Positions 19,340 through 30,629 of a stretch of 64,000 nt of DNA are shown piece after piece. The translations under genes and the position numbers were made by a program. The notes under the pieces are model-generated. The model worked only from the letters and a program-made list of their open reading frames with translations. It did no database searches and had not been told where the DNA came from. This DNA is from Auriscalpium vulgare (taxonomy: Eukaryota > Basidiomycota > Agaricomycetes > Russulales > Auriscalpiaceae), in contig JAHBBC010000019.1 of the NCBI GenBank assembly GCA_019915015.1, positions 1-64,000 of the forward strand. The letters run 5' to 3'. The first letter of the stretch is position 1. The number at the start of each line of letters is the position of its first letter.

Positions 19340-19375
19340 AAGTGTTTCTATCAGAAATTGAACTGCAGACCATGC
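19340..19375 (-). repeat. Second tRNA-like B-box fragment
   Basis: GGTCTGCAGTTCAATTTCTG on the minus strand resembles the T-arm part of the fragment at 19125-19140 (TTTGCAGTTCAATTCCTG). The A-box half is missing. This suggests two decayed copies of one tRNA-derived repeat. Confidence 0.4.
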
Positions 19376-19430
19376 CCCTGATCAATACCTGGCGGCCTGT
19401 GCAAGCATGCGAGCGAGGCCGGCCAGGTAT

Positions 19431-20388
19431 TAATTGGGGCATGGTTGAGTCCATGTTTCACGGAGCAATGCACAATGTTGCTGAGCAAGTTCATGCACAG
19501 CGATGATGGGCACCCACATGTAGTATAGTGGTAATGTGTCAGATAGTACCAGATCCCTTGAGCGCTGAAGAGGGTACTGCAATGTGTGCGAGCGAGTGCC
19601 AGGCTCCCGAAGATGATCAGAGCGCGTCTCCGATGAGAGTAGGGAGGTGTGCAATCAGAGGTGATGGTTGGAATGCGTGATCAGTCGGAGAATCATCAAC
19701 GAGGGGTTGGAGGAGAGGATGTGTGTTGCAAGCAACTGGGAACGACTGCACACTGCACTGCGTGCACAATCATCGAAATATGGTCAGAACAACAGAGAGG
19801 AGTGCAGACAACAACACTGAACCATTGCACTCATGTGACTAGTCAGAAGAGCAAGGGCAATGGTTGGAAGACTAGGATGAGTAGTGCGACACGAGCGAGG
19901 GTGCAATCACTGCGGGACGAGAGCAATGCAACTGTAATAGCCGGTGTCGCAAGACAGTCAGAGCAACGTAGAGCTCGCACAACGGCTAATGGGATGACGA
20001 TGGGACAAGATGAGACCCAGGAGAATAATAAGCTGACTGTGAGACAACTGTGACAGTTGTGTCACTGACATGTTGGATATCCTACTTATATTGTTCTCTT
20101 CCTACTCTTGTGATACCTTTGAATACCTTTGATTGCAACCCCACAGTGTTACTGGTTCCTTAGTCTGTATTTGTATTTACGCACCGCGGTTGCTTACTTA
20201 ATATCATCCTTCTTGCCTTACACCCTCACCCAGCGTACTTCATCGAGACACTCCGAAAGTACACATGAGGGATTAGGCATAGGACCCAGCTTCCTCGAGA
20301 GACAACGCCTGTCTCTCGTACCACTCACACATCCCGTCGTTCTGAAAGGACGACTCCCGGACAGCTACATGTTGCCTTGCCCGGACGA
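19431..20388. other. Non-coding region, possible old retroelement debris
   Basis: There are no sustained coding frames; the longest, 19649-20053 plus, is low in complexity and lacks domain features. A TGTTGGATATCC motif near 20070 resembles an LTR start but no partner was found. This sequence is the immediate left flank of the small LTR element. Confidence 0.35.
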
Positions 20389-20604
20389 TGTTGGAATATC
20401 ACGTGCATGTCGAGCTCAACGCCGCACCGGCATCTTCCGGGTACTGTACAGTACATACGAACCTTATTCCGTGGACATGTAGCTAGCTCTTTTGCTACGA
20501 TATCCCTTACGGATTACGCCCAGCTTCGTATACGCTACCCGGCGCTAATTCGAATATCCTTCGTTGTCCCTCATCGTCCTTGTGCGTGGAGCCGATCCTC
20601 AACA
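20389..20604 (+). repeat. Left LTR of the small element
   Basis: 216 bp, TG...CA ends (TGTTGGAATATC to CCTCAACA), no differences found from 21265-21480. It contains ACGGATTA at 20509-20516, the complement of the predicted primer-binding site. Confidence 0.93.
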
Positions 20605-21264
20605 TAATCCGTCTACCTTGGTCGTTGGGAATATCGACCGGCCTCTTGCCTTGACAGTGGACACCGGCTGTCCTGTCTCAGCCGTGCATCGTGGGCACGT
20701 AACTGGACCTCGTGCCGCAGCGCCTTCGCGTAACCAAACCTCGCGTCGTAGCCCAGGTGGGCATAACACTTGTCTCGTCATTGGGCCTTAAATCCCTTCC
20801 CCCTTCTTCAACGCTCCTTTCCGATTCCCCCCCTCACTCGATGTTCCGCCGTCCTCGCTGTCGTCGTCATCCGTTGTCCGCGCTACGGGACATGAGGCTC
20901 ACGCCTCACAGAGCATCGTCTGCTCTCGAGATAGGTGGCATCCAGCCACACAGAGAGAGTCCGGCTTCGGGGCTTTGGGTGCGCAATTGCATCACCGAGT
21001 GGTTGGTTGGCTGGCAGGGAGATGAAGACATGGGCTTGGAAGTTGGTCAGGTTGGACAGGCTGGAAGTGCGTCCAGAGCCAGGGAGTGGCAGGATCAGTC
21101 CAGGAGTTGGGTCAGGCGCTAGGATCTCCTACTGTCTGGGGTTACTAGGCATGTCATCATCTTCTATCTCTTCCTTCTGCTGTTATGCTTTTCCCATCCC
21201 CCTTTGAATCCCCCTTCCCATTTTCTGTCCCTGTTTCCTGTTGGCGTTTTCGCTCGAGGGAGTG

Positions 21265-21480
21265 TGTTGGAATATCACGTGCATGTCGAGCTCAACGCCG
21301 CACCGGCATCTTCCGGGTACTGTACAGTACATACGAACCTTATTCCGTGGACATGTAGCTAGCTCTTTTGCTACGATATCCCTTACGGATTACGCCCAGC
21401 TTCGTATACGCTACCCGGCGCTAATTCGAATATCCTTCGTTGTCCCTCATCGTCCTTGTGCGTGGAGCCGATCCTCAACA
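21265..21480 (+). repeat. Right LTR of the small element
   Basis: 216 bp, identical to the left LTR as far as I can compare, followed immediately by GACGA, the target duplication. Confidence 0.93.
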
Positions 21481-21485
21481 GACGA

Positions 21486-22863
21486 CATGTCGCGTCACTG
21501 AATAGGTGACCCCATCGCCCCCAGTTGCTCGCTTGGACGGCTCTACGTTCCATCCAATCTCACGACATCTGTGACAAGTGGTTGGAACTCTGGTCCAAGC
21601 TTGCGAGCATTTGGAGAGACTAATCGGATGGTCGGAACACTGCTGTGCGATGCTGCGACTCTGAAATTGTGTGAATGTTGACTTGTCAAAAGTGCGAAAA
21701 TTGGCGAACGATTGCCTCGTAGCGCAGAGCGAGGAGTATCAGGGCTACCCATGATGCCACAGATTGAACTTTAGATATGACTGAGACAGGTCAATCTTTC
21801 ACTTGCATATCACTACCTTCAACACCATTCACTATTCTCAGTACATGCAGACTCTCTACTGCATTTCAAACTTCCATCAAGTAGAGGTTGTAGCCGCAGC
21901 AAATGGATACTAACATTAACTACATAATGATATTCACAGACCATTAGAAATGGAATCGTACCTGCCGTGCTTAGCACCGGCCCACTACCAGCAAGTTCGG
22001 ATTTTCAGCAATGATGAAACAGAATTATGCAGCTTGGCATAGGAAGTGAAGTGCGGTGCGCACACCGCGTGGCGTTGGGTCTAGACACCGGCGTGAGATG
22101 CAATGCCTGACTGCTAGTGGACATAAGTGAATTAAATTGATAGTAAGTCGAGGAATCGCGCGCTCGCTGCAGACCACAGATGGTCAAGACAGAAAATAGT
22201 CAGCAGCGTCTGGAAAAATTCGTGGTGATTAAGTGGGGATAATGCCTCGAAGGCCAAACTAGCTTCTAAAAAGGCATATTGGCCGCACCCTCGTATACGA
22301 GAGAAAACCAGGAGCACGTACCGTGCGGACACGAATACATGCCGCCCTGTCTATAAAAGACATCCGTTCAAGCCGGGCGTTAAGCTGGAAGCGGTACAAG
22401 TAAGTAGCAGCAAAATTTAAGTCGAGAATTTCGACGTGGAGGTCGTACGATATGACACTGGACAGGCTCAAGACAACTGGAGTTAATTTGCCCTTGTCGG
22501 AACCGGCCGGTCACATAGTCACACGGTCGTGGAACAATGACCAAGATGTGACTCACCTGACGTATGCTGACGCGACTCTCGAGTCGGAGCCCAACCTCTT
22601 CTGTTATCCACCGACGAGACAATATTATGGCGAGTCTGCCTGCGACCTAGCCAAACTGGTGCGTCCATTCGGTGGTATTTCCGATATCCTAGAGCTGAAA
22701 TCACTCAGGCAGCCTCTGAGCGACTCTCAGCAATCACTAGTACCATCCCGATCTCTCGTTGACGGAGGGTATCTCTGGTGCGTACCCGTTTGCTTCTTGA
22801 TGCAGGTGATTTAAATCGTCTCATGGTAACCATTCGACTCTTTGAAACAGCCTGCGAAACAGA
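21486..22863. other. Non-coding region upstream of the first F-box-like gene
   Basis: No convincing gene was found. The final 100 bp (about 22770-22863) resemble the proximal promoters of other family members (TGGTGCGTA, then a CATTCGACTC/GCAACAGA-like approach to the ATG). A clear copy of the distal promoter module is not seen. Confidence 0.4.
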
Positions 22864-24012
22864 ATGCAGCAGAAGGTCCCTCTAGATGTCCAGATCGTCA
22901 TCATCGAATGGATTTACCGCTCATCGCAACACGCGGACGTTGATTATCGTGCCATGCGTGCGTGTGCTCTCGTATGCAAAGCCTGGAAACCCATTGCACA
23001 GCACCTCCTCTTACGGCGCGTACCAATACCCAAATATAACGACGATGGCATTGCAATCACCTGCCTCCTTCGTACTCTCCGCACGGTGCCCCACCTCGCC
23101 GCCCACGTCCGCACCTTCTTTAAACAGCCGGGCCGCCACGGAGATGATGTTAAAAAGGAGGAAGAGCTGGCGGCGCTTGCGCTGTGCAAAAACGTTCAGG
23201 GCGTTGTCTTCATCGGTGCGCTTGAGGACTACAGCCTCCACGACCGCTACGAGCTCGTCAGGCGTTTGGACGCCAACCCAGCCCGCCCCAGCTTCGTCCG
23301 CATGTCCGGCCAGGCGTCGCTCATGAATCGCATCATCAAAATCTGGCCGAGCGTGCGCGCACTCGAGTTGACTATGGTGCAGAGGATCGACAGCGAGGAT
23401 CCCCCGGTGCAGCTGCCCCGCACACTGCAGGCGCTTTCCATTAGCACCTTTGACATCCCCTCGTGCTGGCCCGCGGCGGGCACTGTACCGCCCGCGCTGC
23501 ATGACCTCGAGGTTGAATGTCGGCGGGAAGTAGACGTCGAGCTGGAGCGTTGGACTGGCGCCGCGGTGATAACGTCTGGCGTGCTTGCGCAACTGCGCAC
23601 GCTTCGCATCTTAGGGCCCTCTTCCCGGCTCCTGCCGGCCGCGGTTGTCGAGCAGCTGGCGGTGCTCGAGACTCTCGTCATCGACAGCCTCCCTACCATG
23701 GACAACTTCGCGCTCCCGCGCAGCCTGCGGCATCTCGGATACCATGCGAAGGGTAAGGACGTTGAGGAGCATCGGCAAGTGCAAATCCTCCTGCACGCCG
23801 CGCGCGGGGCTCCGGAGCTGAGGCTATTGACGGCAACGCGCTGTTCATCGCAAGCGGTGCTGAAGCAACTTGACGATGCGTGTCGCGAACGCGGTGTGGA
23901 GTTTGCGGTGTACGCGGAGCCAGCGTGCTTTCCTGTGAGTGGCAAATTTGGCGCAGATATGGTGCGGGGCTGACGACGGCGACAGAGTCTGCGCAGTGTT
24001 GACTGGATCTAA
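22864..24012 (+). CDS. F-box-like protein, family member 1
   Basis: Exon 1 (22864-23934) and a 27-nt exon 2 (23986-24012) give 365 residues; the 51-nt intron starts GTGAGT after the codons for CFP. Residues about 4-52 form an F-box-like domain (VPLDVQIVIIEWIYRSSQH...MRACALVCKAWKPIAQHLLLRRV). Such domains normally dock a substrate receptor on Skp1 of an SCF ubiquitin ligase. The rest is a Leu-rich, repeat-like array: LLRTLRTVPHLAAHVRTF, IIKIWPSVRALEL, LPRTLQALS, VPPALHDLEVE, VLAQLRTLRI, VVEQLAVLETLVID, LPRSLRHLGYH and VLKQLDDACRERGVEFAVYAEPACFP. The last exon encodes SLRSVDWI. The substrate is unknown. The same architecture is seen in the other members below. Confidence 0.8.
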
Positions 24013-24497
24013 TTCAAGACGAAGTTAAGACAGGACGTTGTTTATAAATATTCTCCTGTACGTGATGGAATGTTGGTACGGTTGTGCATGGATAAATTGT
24101 CCTCTTGGGATCGTTGCTTTGTTGACAAGTTGAACAGCGACTGGTATTCTGTATGCAGCTCACTTCGCGCGACTGTTTGATCTTACAGGAAGAAGTCCTT
24201 CCGATAAAGTAAATCTGGGGTGTCAAGGGCGAGGATGAGGACGCGGGCCGTACATTGCGACGAGCGACAACAGAGTTGAGGTGTTTTGTTCTGCAGGCCG
24301 TGCATCGTCGCAGCGTATTCTCAGAAGACGTCGGCATTTTCATCGTGAGTAGAAATCCCCGATATTATCATCAAAAGCTATTTGAGACGTTGCCCGCGAT
24401 CTTGGGTGCAGAGGTGCGGACCAGATATGTATGACGATTTCTATGAGGCATGATACAGACATGATGACCCGGGAGAATGATTCGTACATTTTTCGCG
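24013..24497. other. Intergenic region between convergent F-box-like genes 1 and 2
   Basis: The 485 bp between two convergent 3' ends contain no coding frame of note and no repeat that I recognise. Confidence 0.4.
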
Positions 24498-25618
24498 TCA
24501 GATCCAATCAACGTTCTGGGGGCGCTGTGGCTTTCGTCAGTAACACTTCGCAAATGCTATCTTCCACTCACTGGAAAGCAATCGGGCTCCTCATACACTG
24601 CGAATTCAACACCACGGTTCCGGCACACCCTCTCGAATTCTTGCAGCACCTCCTCCGATGACTGCCGCGTCAGCGTGACGAGTCGCAGCTTGGAAAGACC
24701 ACGCGCGGCGTCGAGGAGTAGTTGTGCATGTGCGACCTCATCCCCGCGGTCATGGTAGTGGTCATAGTGGTACCCAAGGTGCCATATGCCCTGTGGGAGC
24801 GCGCACGCCGCCTCCGGTAGCTTCCCGATCACGAGGGTCTCGAGGCCGGCGAGTGCTTCGAGCATCGTTTGCGGCGGGACGCCCACGTTGCCCACCAACA
24901 CAAGAGTGCGCAGTTGAGCGAGCATGCCGGAGGCCATGAGCGCGGTGTGATGCTTGTCGCTGTCCCAGTCAACGTCCTCCAGCTCGAGATGTCGCAACGC
25001 GGGAGCCACGGCTGTGCGGGCAGACCAGTGCCTGCACAAATTATCCGCGGTGGTGCGCAGCGAGTGAAGAGCGTGGGGTATCTTTGGAAAAATTTCTGCT
25101 CTTGAGAACCGTATCATTGCGTCAAGGGCGCGGATGTTTGGCCACATTTCGATGACATAATCAACGAATTGGAGGTTGCCGTATATGCAGAGAAAGATGG
25201 GGCACACAGGAACGGCCGCCAGGCCGGCGAGTAATGGCTCGACGACACGAGTTGTTGAGCCCCCGTCGACGTATATGCCGCTGACGTTTGTGCACAGCCT
25301 GCACACCTCGAATATGTCTTCATTGGCCATGGGTTCGGGTCGTATGTAGAGAGTGACCGAGCGGACATGCGTGGCGAGCTGCGGCGCCGCGCGGAGCGTC
25401 CGGAGGAGGAGGGCGGTTCTTTCGACATGGCTTGGGCCGCCATAATCGATGCCGGCGGAGGAAGCTCTACGGAAGAGGAGGCGCTGCGCGCAGGATGTCC
25501 ACGCTCTGCATACGAGGGCGCACGCGAGGAGGGTCGGGTAGTCGACGACGCCGTGTTGCGAGGACCGGTACACCCAGTCTACGACGAGCACTTGAACATC
25601 CAGAGGGATTACCGCCAT
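24498..25618 (-). CDS. F-box-like protein, family member 2 (MA-type)
   Basis: Exons 25618-24572 and 24524-24498 (intron 24571-24525, GTGAGT...CACAG) encode 357 residues. An in-frame ATG 24 codons upstream exists, but the conserved start is MAVIPLDVQVLVVDW. The F-box-like part is followed by LLRTLRAAPQLATHVRSVTLYI, LAAVPVCPIFLCIYG, IEMWPNIRALDAM, MLAQLRTLVLVG, MLEALAGLETLVIG, LPQGIWHLGYHYDH and EEVLQEFERVCRNRGVEFAVYEEPDCFP. The last exon encodes RPQNVDWI. It belongs to a subgroup with an MA-x-x-PLD start and LPQGIWHLGYH, shared with the copies at 53192, 56508, 58550 and 59053. About 170 bp of its upstream region recurs upstream of the 53192 pseudogene. Confidence 0.8.
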
Positions 25619-25689
25619 TAGAGATCTGGTGTGCTTCCTGCTGTGCTTTCGATGAGCACGCCAGACCGAAACAGATTCCGCGGACGACA

Positions 25690-25880
25690 TACCTAGACAC
25701 GGGAATCCTGGTGAAGTCTACTACAGAGCAGCACTATCAAACAAGTGGTTGCCTACAGGTCAAACTATGAGTGGGTGCTCGATAGGAGAGCAGTGCTACG
25801 TACGAGGTCTCCGAACGCGATTGGGACAGAAAAGTAGAAGAAAGATTCAGGAGAAGGACTTTTGGTGCTTGTGTCGTTTG
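25690..25880 (-). promoter_or_regulatory. Upstream region shared by F-box-like member 2 and the 53192 pseudogene
   Basis: Blocks such as TCTACAGAGCAGCACTATCA, AGTGGTTGCCT and GAGAGCAG-GCTACGTAC occur in the same order here and at 53308-53470. This indicates that gene and upstream DNA were duplicated together. Confidence 0.6.
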
Positions 25881-26790
25881 GATCAGATGGAATCATGGAT
25901 AGCGATGGTGCGGTCGAAGCTCGGTATCCCACGCCACACGCGCGCTGGCAGCGCACCCGGTCTCGACGACCTCATACTGTGCCCTTGATGCTTTGGCAGT
26001 GCACCTGCGTGGTCTCCAGGGTTCTTGGTCCTTACTCCCGCCACCGTCTTCTTCCGGCAAGTTGTTTCCTGCTGTAGAAAATGCAGCAGACCTCCCAACA
26101 TACCCTCGTCCCGCGTTTCGACACACTCGCCCACGGCCCGCCGCGCTGCGGCGAGCGCTCTCACAACATGCCACCGCTCCGCCCAAGAAACAATGGACGT
26201 GCTGCGCTGCATCTAGCTCATGCGGCTTGAGCAGGAGTACGCGGTCTGGATTATGCTCCTCGTATGCAGTACAGCATGCAATATGAATGAGACAGTGCAT
26301 TGACGTAGCGGGCGGATGGAGCTTGTGAGATTATGAGGGCAGTACTGTCGCGAGATGATGAGCGTACAGGAGCGTACGGTCGTGGATGTGGATGTGGAGA
26401 CCCGGTGATATATGTCCACGCAAGCAGATCCTGCTTCACACGGCGCGTCCTGTCCATTCTTTGACACCGGGACGATGACGAGAGTGCGTGCGGACTCGGT
26501 GCACTGCGCTAGCCGGTAATTATGGGAGGAAGAAGGCCTAAGGGTTGACCAATGGGTGCGTGGAGCGCGTCCACTGTGAGTGCTCTGGCGGTGACCTAGT
26601 GCGAGGGTTTGGAAATTTGGGAACGCTCTCCATTTGGGTAGTACACGGGTAGGGGAGATGGTCGCAGTCGACTGGGACTCCGGTTTGCGTCGCGCGCCGT
26701 CTCAGACAACGAGTACAGACAGACTCTGCAGACGCACGCCGGGCGTGCTGTGGATTAGAACGCGTTCAATACTACCTAGTGGATGCGTGG
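25881..26790. other. Region without a convincing gene
   Basis: A minus-strand frame at 26300-25893 (135 codons) is the longest candidate but is composition-biased and has no recognised domain. It may be a relic. Confidence 0.35.

Positions 26791-26791
<1 letters not shown>

Positions 26792-26826
<35 letters not shown>
26792..26826 (+). repeat. G35 homopolymer
   Basis: An uninterrupted run of 35 guanines. The true length is uncertain because such runs are poorly sequenced. It lies just beyond the 3' side of an R2 repeat copy. Confidence 0.9.
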
Positions 26827-26989
26827 CGGCGTGGGTGTGGGTGTGTAGTATATGCATACAACTTCCCATGTGTATGCGTGCATGTGAATGCAGTCGAGCG
26901 CTCAGACAAGCGGATTGGGATGCAGAGTACGTGCAACATGCGCGCAGGGCTGCATTACTTACATCACATTCGACAGACAATACTTTACA

Positions 26990-27535
26990 GATAGCCCTCA
27001 GCGTATCCACCCTGCGAGCATGCGGGATAACAGGCGGTCCTGCGATGGCGGGGCGGCCAAACAATGATGGGCACGGGGGCATGCCGGTGCGCTTGCAACT
27101 TGGTACCGGGGCGTCTCATCGCAGAGTATTTCGAGGTTCCGGTGGACGAAGTATATGTGTCTTGTGTCTTGTGTGTCTGAGAATGCGGGCCGCGGCTTCT
27201 GTCCGCCGCGCGCGCCGCGCTGTGGTGTAGAGCCGCCTGGGTGAATGCGCGGCATCGACCCTCGACCCCTCCCTCGCACGCTGTGGGCAGCCCAGCCCAG
27301 GTGGTAGGATCGCTCGATGGGGCGGTAGACCACGTCTTCGTCTTCGAGCCGCGGATCTGATACACCGCGCGATATGAGTCCGTCGTGTTTTGGTGATGCG
27401 CGCGTTTTACAGGCGGTTGTGTCAGCCCCACTGGATGGGAAGGAAGAGGCATAGGATCAACACGGCGCACCTATGGCTGCGCCTCCAGATTCTCCTCACT
27501 GCCACACAGCGCCCTTCTCCCAAGAGCTGACGGTG
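26990..27535 (-). repeat. R2 repeat family, copy a
   Basis: On the minus strand it shows the R2 landmarks in order: a GTCAGCTCTTGGGAG-like start (about 27530), GGTGCGCCGTGTTGATCC (about 27470), GCGCATCACCAAAACACGAC (about 27400), AAGACGAAGACGTGG (about 27345), GGGCTGGGCTGCCCACAGCG (about 27300) and CAGGGTGGATACGCTGAGG near 27020. The longest frame is 161 codons (27470-26985), but frame use differs between copies, so coding status is open. Confidence 0.5.
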
Positions 27536-27589
27536 ATCGGATGATTTAACGTTGAGCGTATGCGAGGCGAATACCCGTTGATGAGGCTC

Positions 27590-27690
27590 CGGGTACATAC
27601 TTCTGTGTTGTCCTGAGATGAGAGCCGCCGCAACATGAGTAGCCTCAGATCCGGCAGCGCACGCTCAACATCAAGCAGTTTCTGGATAGA
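27590..27690 (-). pseudogene. F-box-like family relic (C-terminal fragment)
   Basis: The minus strand reads LLDVERALPDLRLLMLRRLSSQ, matching the family block LLDAARALPKLRLVTATRRSS near the C-terminus. Nothing else of the gene remains. It lies just downstream of member 3. Confidence 0.6.
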
Positions 27691-27777
27691 AAACAATTTA
27701 TCATTGCTGTTCATAGAATATAGGTTGCATGGAGGAACGCGCAGAAGGGAATGAGAATATCTCGTCTTCAGGAGGCA

Positions 27778-28926
27778 TCAAATCCAATCTACATTCCGTG
27801 GATGCTGTTGTCATCGTCAGTGGCATATGGTATACGCACCAGCTTAAACACCCACAGGAAAGCAAGCCGGCTCCGGGTACACCAAAAACTCCACGCCGAG
27901 TTCCCGACACACGCTCTCAAACCGCTTCAGTAGCGCCTTCGACGAGCAGCGCGTCGCCATGAACAGCTTCAGCTGCGGCCTCGCACGGACGGCGTCCAGT
28001 AGGGCCCGCACACGCCACTCCCGCTCCCAGACGAAGTTTTCCGAGTGATATCCAAAATGGCGCAAGCTGCGCGTGAGGGCAAGATTCTCCTTGAGAGGCA
28101 GGTCGTCGATGACCAGACTCTCGAGCGCCACCATCTGCTCGAGAACTGCAGGTGTCGGGGCATAGGTAGAGGGCCCCGCGAGACGCAGTGTGCGCACCTG
28201 CGCGAGAACACTGGATGGGACGCCATCCATGTCGGCCTTCAGTCGGGAGTCTATTAAACGGAGGTCGAGGTCGTGCAGCGATGGCACCGGTGGAGCGGGA
28301 CTGGCCCCGGACCAGTAATTCCACGTCGTGAGCACTGGAGTGTAGCAGGACAGCGCCTGTATAGCGCTGGGCACGTGTAAGGATATACTGCTGGCATGCC
28401 ATCCGTCCACATCCAGTACGCGAACACTCGGCCAGATGTCCATGACACGGTTGACGAGCGACGTCTCCCCAAACACGAAAATGAACACGGGGCGCACGGA
28501 CAAGGTGGGCAGGTGTGAGACAAGCGCGGGGCTGACGGGTTCCAAGAAAATGATGCTGGCGACGTCTGTGCACAGCGCGAGCACAGCCACGTCGCCGTCC
28601 CCGAAGTCAGAGTCCTCTTCGGCGTCGGCGTTGGACTCTGCCGCCGAGTTGCAGATAAGGGAGCGGACGTGTGCGGCGAGGTAGGGCGCTGCGCGAAGCG
28701 TGCGGAGGAGGCGGTCTATGGTGATTTTGGGGATGTCGTAGACTTCAGCGTAGGGCTCGGGGACGGGGACGCGGCGGAAGAGGAGGCGCTGCGCGACGGG
28801 TGTCCATGAGCGGCATACGAGCGCACACGCGCGGAGGGTAGGGTAATCTATCGTCCCATGTTGCGATGACCGGTAGACCCATTCGACAACGATCAGCTGA
28901 ACTTCTAGAGGGACTTGCGTCTGCAT
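27778..28926 (-). CDS. F-box-like protein, family member 3
   Basis: Exons 28926-27856 and 27804-27778 encode 365 residues; the 51-nt intron has the donor GTGGGT, less canonical than in its sisters. The start MQTQVPLEVQLIVVEW is preferred over an in-frame ATG at 29022. Landmarks are YRSSQHGTIDYPTLRACALV, LLRTLRAAPYLAAHVRSL, a short acidic insert (DAEEDSDFGDGD), MDIWPSVRVLDVDGW, VLAQVRTLRLAG, VLEQMVALESLVID and LRHFGYH. The C-terminal exon encodes HPRNVDWI. The distal promoter module lies upstream at 29299-29338, about 380 bp from the ATG. Confidence 0.8.
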
Positions 28927-29298
28927 TCTGCTGTGCAGCCCGTGCAAAGCATTGACTGGTGCTACGATGTGATTGGGACCATCGGGCTCGAACAGCAAAC
29001 AGGCTACGCACCTGGACACCACGAAGAAGTCGCTCAGGCATAAAGATAGGTTCGTACTTGATGTGAGTGAGAGTCAACGAAAGTCTTTTTCACTGTATGT
29101 TAGGCTAGGATATCGATTAGTCATTGAATAGACGCACCTTTGACTGTCCGTTAGCGCACAGACATCGATACCATCCAGCACCAGTCACCTCGCCTGCAAG
29201 ATTCTTCTTAGACAGCCGGTATCTTGAAATGTGTCGTGGATGGATGGTCTTTGGCAGAAGAGGTGGTGGTGGGCGATGTGGCTGCCTTCGGCAGAGGA

Positions 29299-29338
29299 GT
29301 CGCCGGCGTTGCCTCGGGTCACTCCGTGATGGTCACGA
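29299..29338 (-). promoter_or_regulatory. Conserved promoter module of the F-box-like family, copy a
   Basis: On the minus strand the core GTGACCATCACGGAGTGACC is followed by CGAGGCAACGCCGGCGA. GTGAC/GTCAC half-sites form an inverted repeat. Its spacing to the ATG of member 3 is about 380 bp, matching other copies. Confidence 0.7.
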
Positions 29339-29629
29339 AGACGACGTCGCCGTGACACTTACCCCGAGAAGCCCGATAACTTCAAGCAAATTCTTCACTT
29401 ACCTCCATCACAGCCTCCTACTTCCCACGTACGACCCCCAAGTCAGCAACAGGCTTTACCGCTCCTGTGACGAAGCCTCTCCCTGAGAAGATGTACACGC
29501 TGCGCGCATGCACCCTCGTTTGCGGAATCTGGACACAACCCCGGGCCTACTCTCCAGCCTGAGGCTTCCTGAGGCAGACGCAGCGCCCTCGTTCGGTCTT
29601 CTAGAGCTAAGACACTGCAGACTAAGACC

Positions 29630-30100
29630 ATGGGCAGTTTCTGGTAACTGGGAGCTGGGAATAAGGAGGAAGACAGGTCGGTGGATAGGCCGGGCCCCAG
29701 GGTGCGCCGTGTTCACGCCAGGTCTCTTCCTTTCCGCGTCACTAATGATTCCTCACAGAAGGCACGCGCATACGGCAATCTAGGATCTGCGGCATGTGCG
29801 CATTGCCAAGAAACGACGACTGAAGGATGCGCGCAGGACCACTGGCACATCTCCCCTGCGGTCCAGCGGTTCTTCAAACCCGCGCCTCCAAGACATGGCG
29901 ACCCGCGCCTCGGTGGATCCTTCTCGACCAGGGATCCCCGCAGCATGCGAAAGGACGGGCCGATTGTTGGCGCGCCCGGTGCCATGTTGAACACTTCGTA
30001 TCCCAATGGGCTGGCCCGATCACAGAGAGAACGGCGGGCGGTGCGTTCATCCATATGCAGATGCATGCCACGTCACTGACTCAGCGCCTGCCTCCGCGTT
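29630..30100 (+). repeat. R2 repeat family, copy b
   Basis: Landmarks are ATGGGCAGTTTCTGG (29630), GGTGCGCCGTGTTCACGC (29701), TGCGCATTGCCAAGAAACGA (29798) and GGTTCTTCAAACCCGCGCC (29869). It points away from the promoter of member 3, so the two are divergent. The first short frame is stopped after MGSFW. Confidence 0.5.
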
Positions 30101-30109
30101 TCTAGCGCT

Positions 30110-30620
30110 ACGACTCTGCCAAGAACGAACAAATAAACAAACCATCGTCGGCAGTTAGTCCGCGCCACAGGTGCGCTTTGTTCACCCTATCAGCCTCTTC
30201 GTCCACACCTCACTGACGCAATCTCGCAAAACGCACGCACAATGATAGCTCGTGCTCTGTGCAACCAATACACGACGAAGGAAGGATGTTATCTCCCAGA
30301 TGTTGCCCAGGCACGTCACACCCCGCGGCTCGATATCGCGGCCTACATGCGTCCAGCCTGACACGGTCAACACGAGGACATGAGTTGCGGATATCACGCC
30401 GCGCCCAGCGTATACGCCAAAGCTTTATGTGCGCACCTCGCCTGCCGCGCTCTCGAGTTGAATCTGCAACGCCATATGACAAACGCACCGTGCCTCGTAG
30501 CCCTTCGTCTGCAGTGCCTGCGCCCGACGTCTCTTGGCCGCCAGCGCCACCTGCGGCACCGCGCACGATGTTACCGTGCTTTCGGATCTACTTCTGACTA
30601 CGGCGTAAGCCGCAACGAGC
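30110..30620. other. Intergenic sequence with an R2-like splinter
   Basis: At 30170-30240 CAGGTGCGCTTTGTTCACCC and ACTGACGCAATCTCGC resemble the second R2 block. No gene was recognised. Confidence 0.35.
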
Positions 30621-30629
30621 AAATCAACC

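Larger units (their letters stand above)
20389..21480 (+). mobile_element. Small non-autonomous LTR retrotransposon (1,092 bp)
   Basis: Two identical 216-bp direct repeats (20389-20604 and 21265-21480), each TGTTGG...CTCAACA, flank 660 bp of internal sequence. The 5-bp target duplication GACGA is perfect (20384-20388, 21481-21485). A purine-rich tract CTCGAGGGAGTG just precedes the right LTR. The inside holds a decayed aspartic-protease-like stretch (LTVDTGCPVSAVH, about 20650-20690) but no complete gene. Directly after the left LTR, TAATCCGT (20605-20612) is the complement of ACGGATTA inside the LTR (20509-20516), which again suggests self-priming. Identical LTRs imply a very recent insertion driven in trans. 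Confidence 0.9.

Noticed and set aside
23011..23945. Long frames opposite the F-box-like genes (for example 232 codons here, 284 codons at 45755-44901)
   Set aside because: They are shadows of GC-rich coding DNA on the other strand. No domain, start context or intron pattern supports them, and they recur only where the sense gene is.
26634..27230. 198-codon ORF reading through the G35 run
   Set aside because: The Gly tract is an artefact of the homopolymer and the frame is antisense to R2 copy a.
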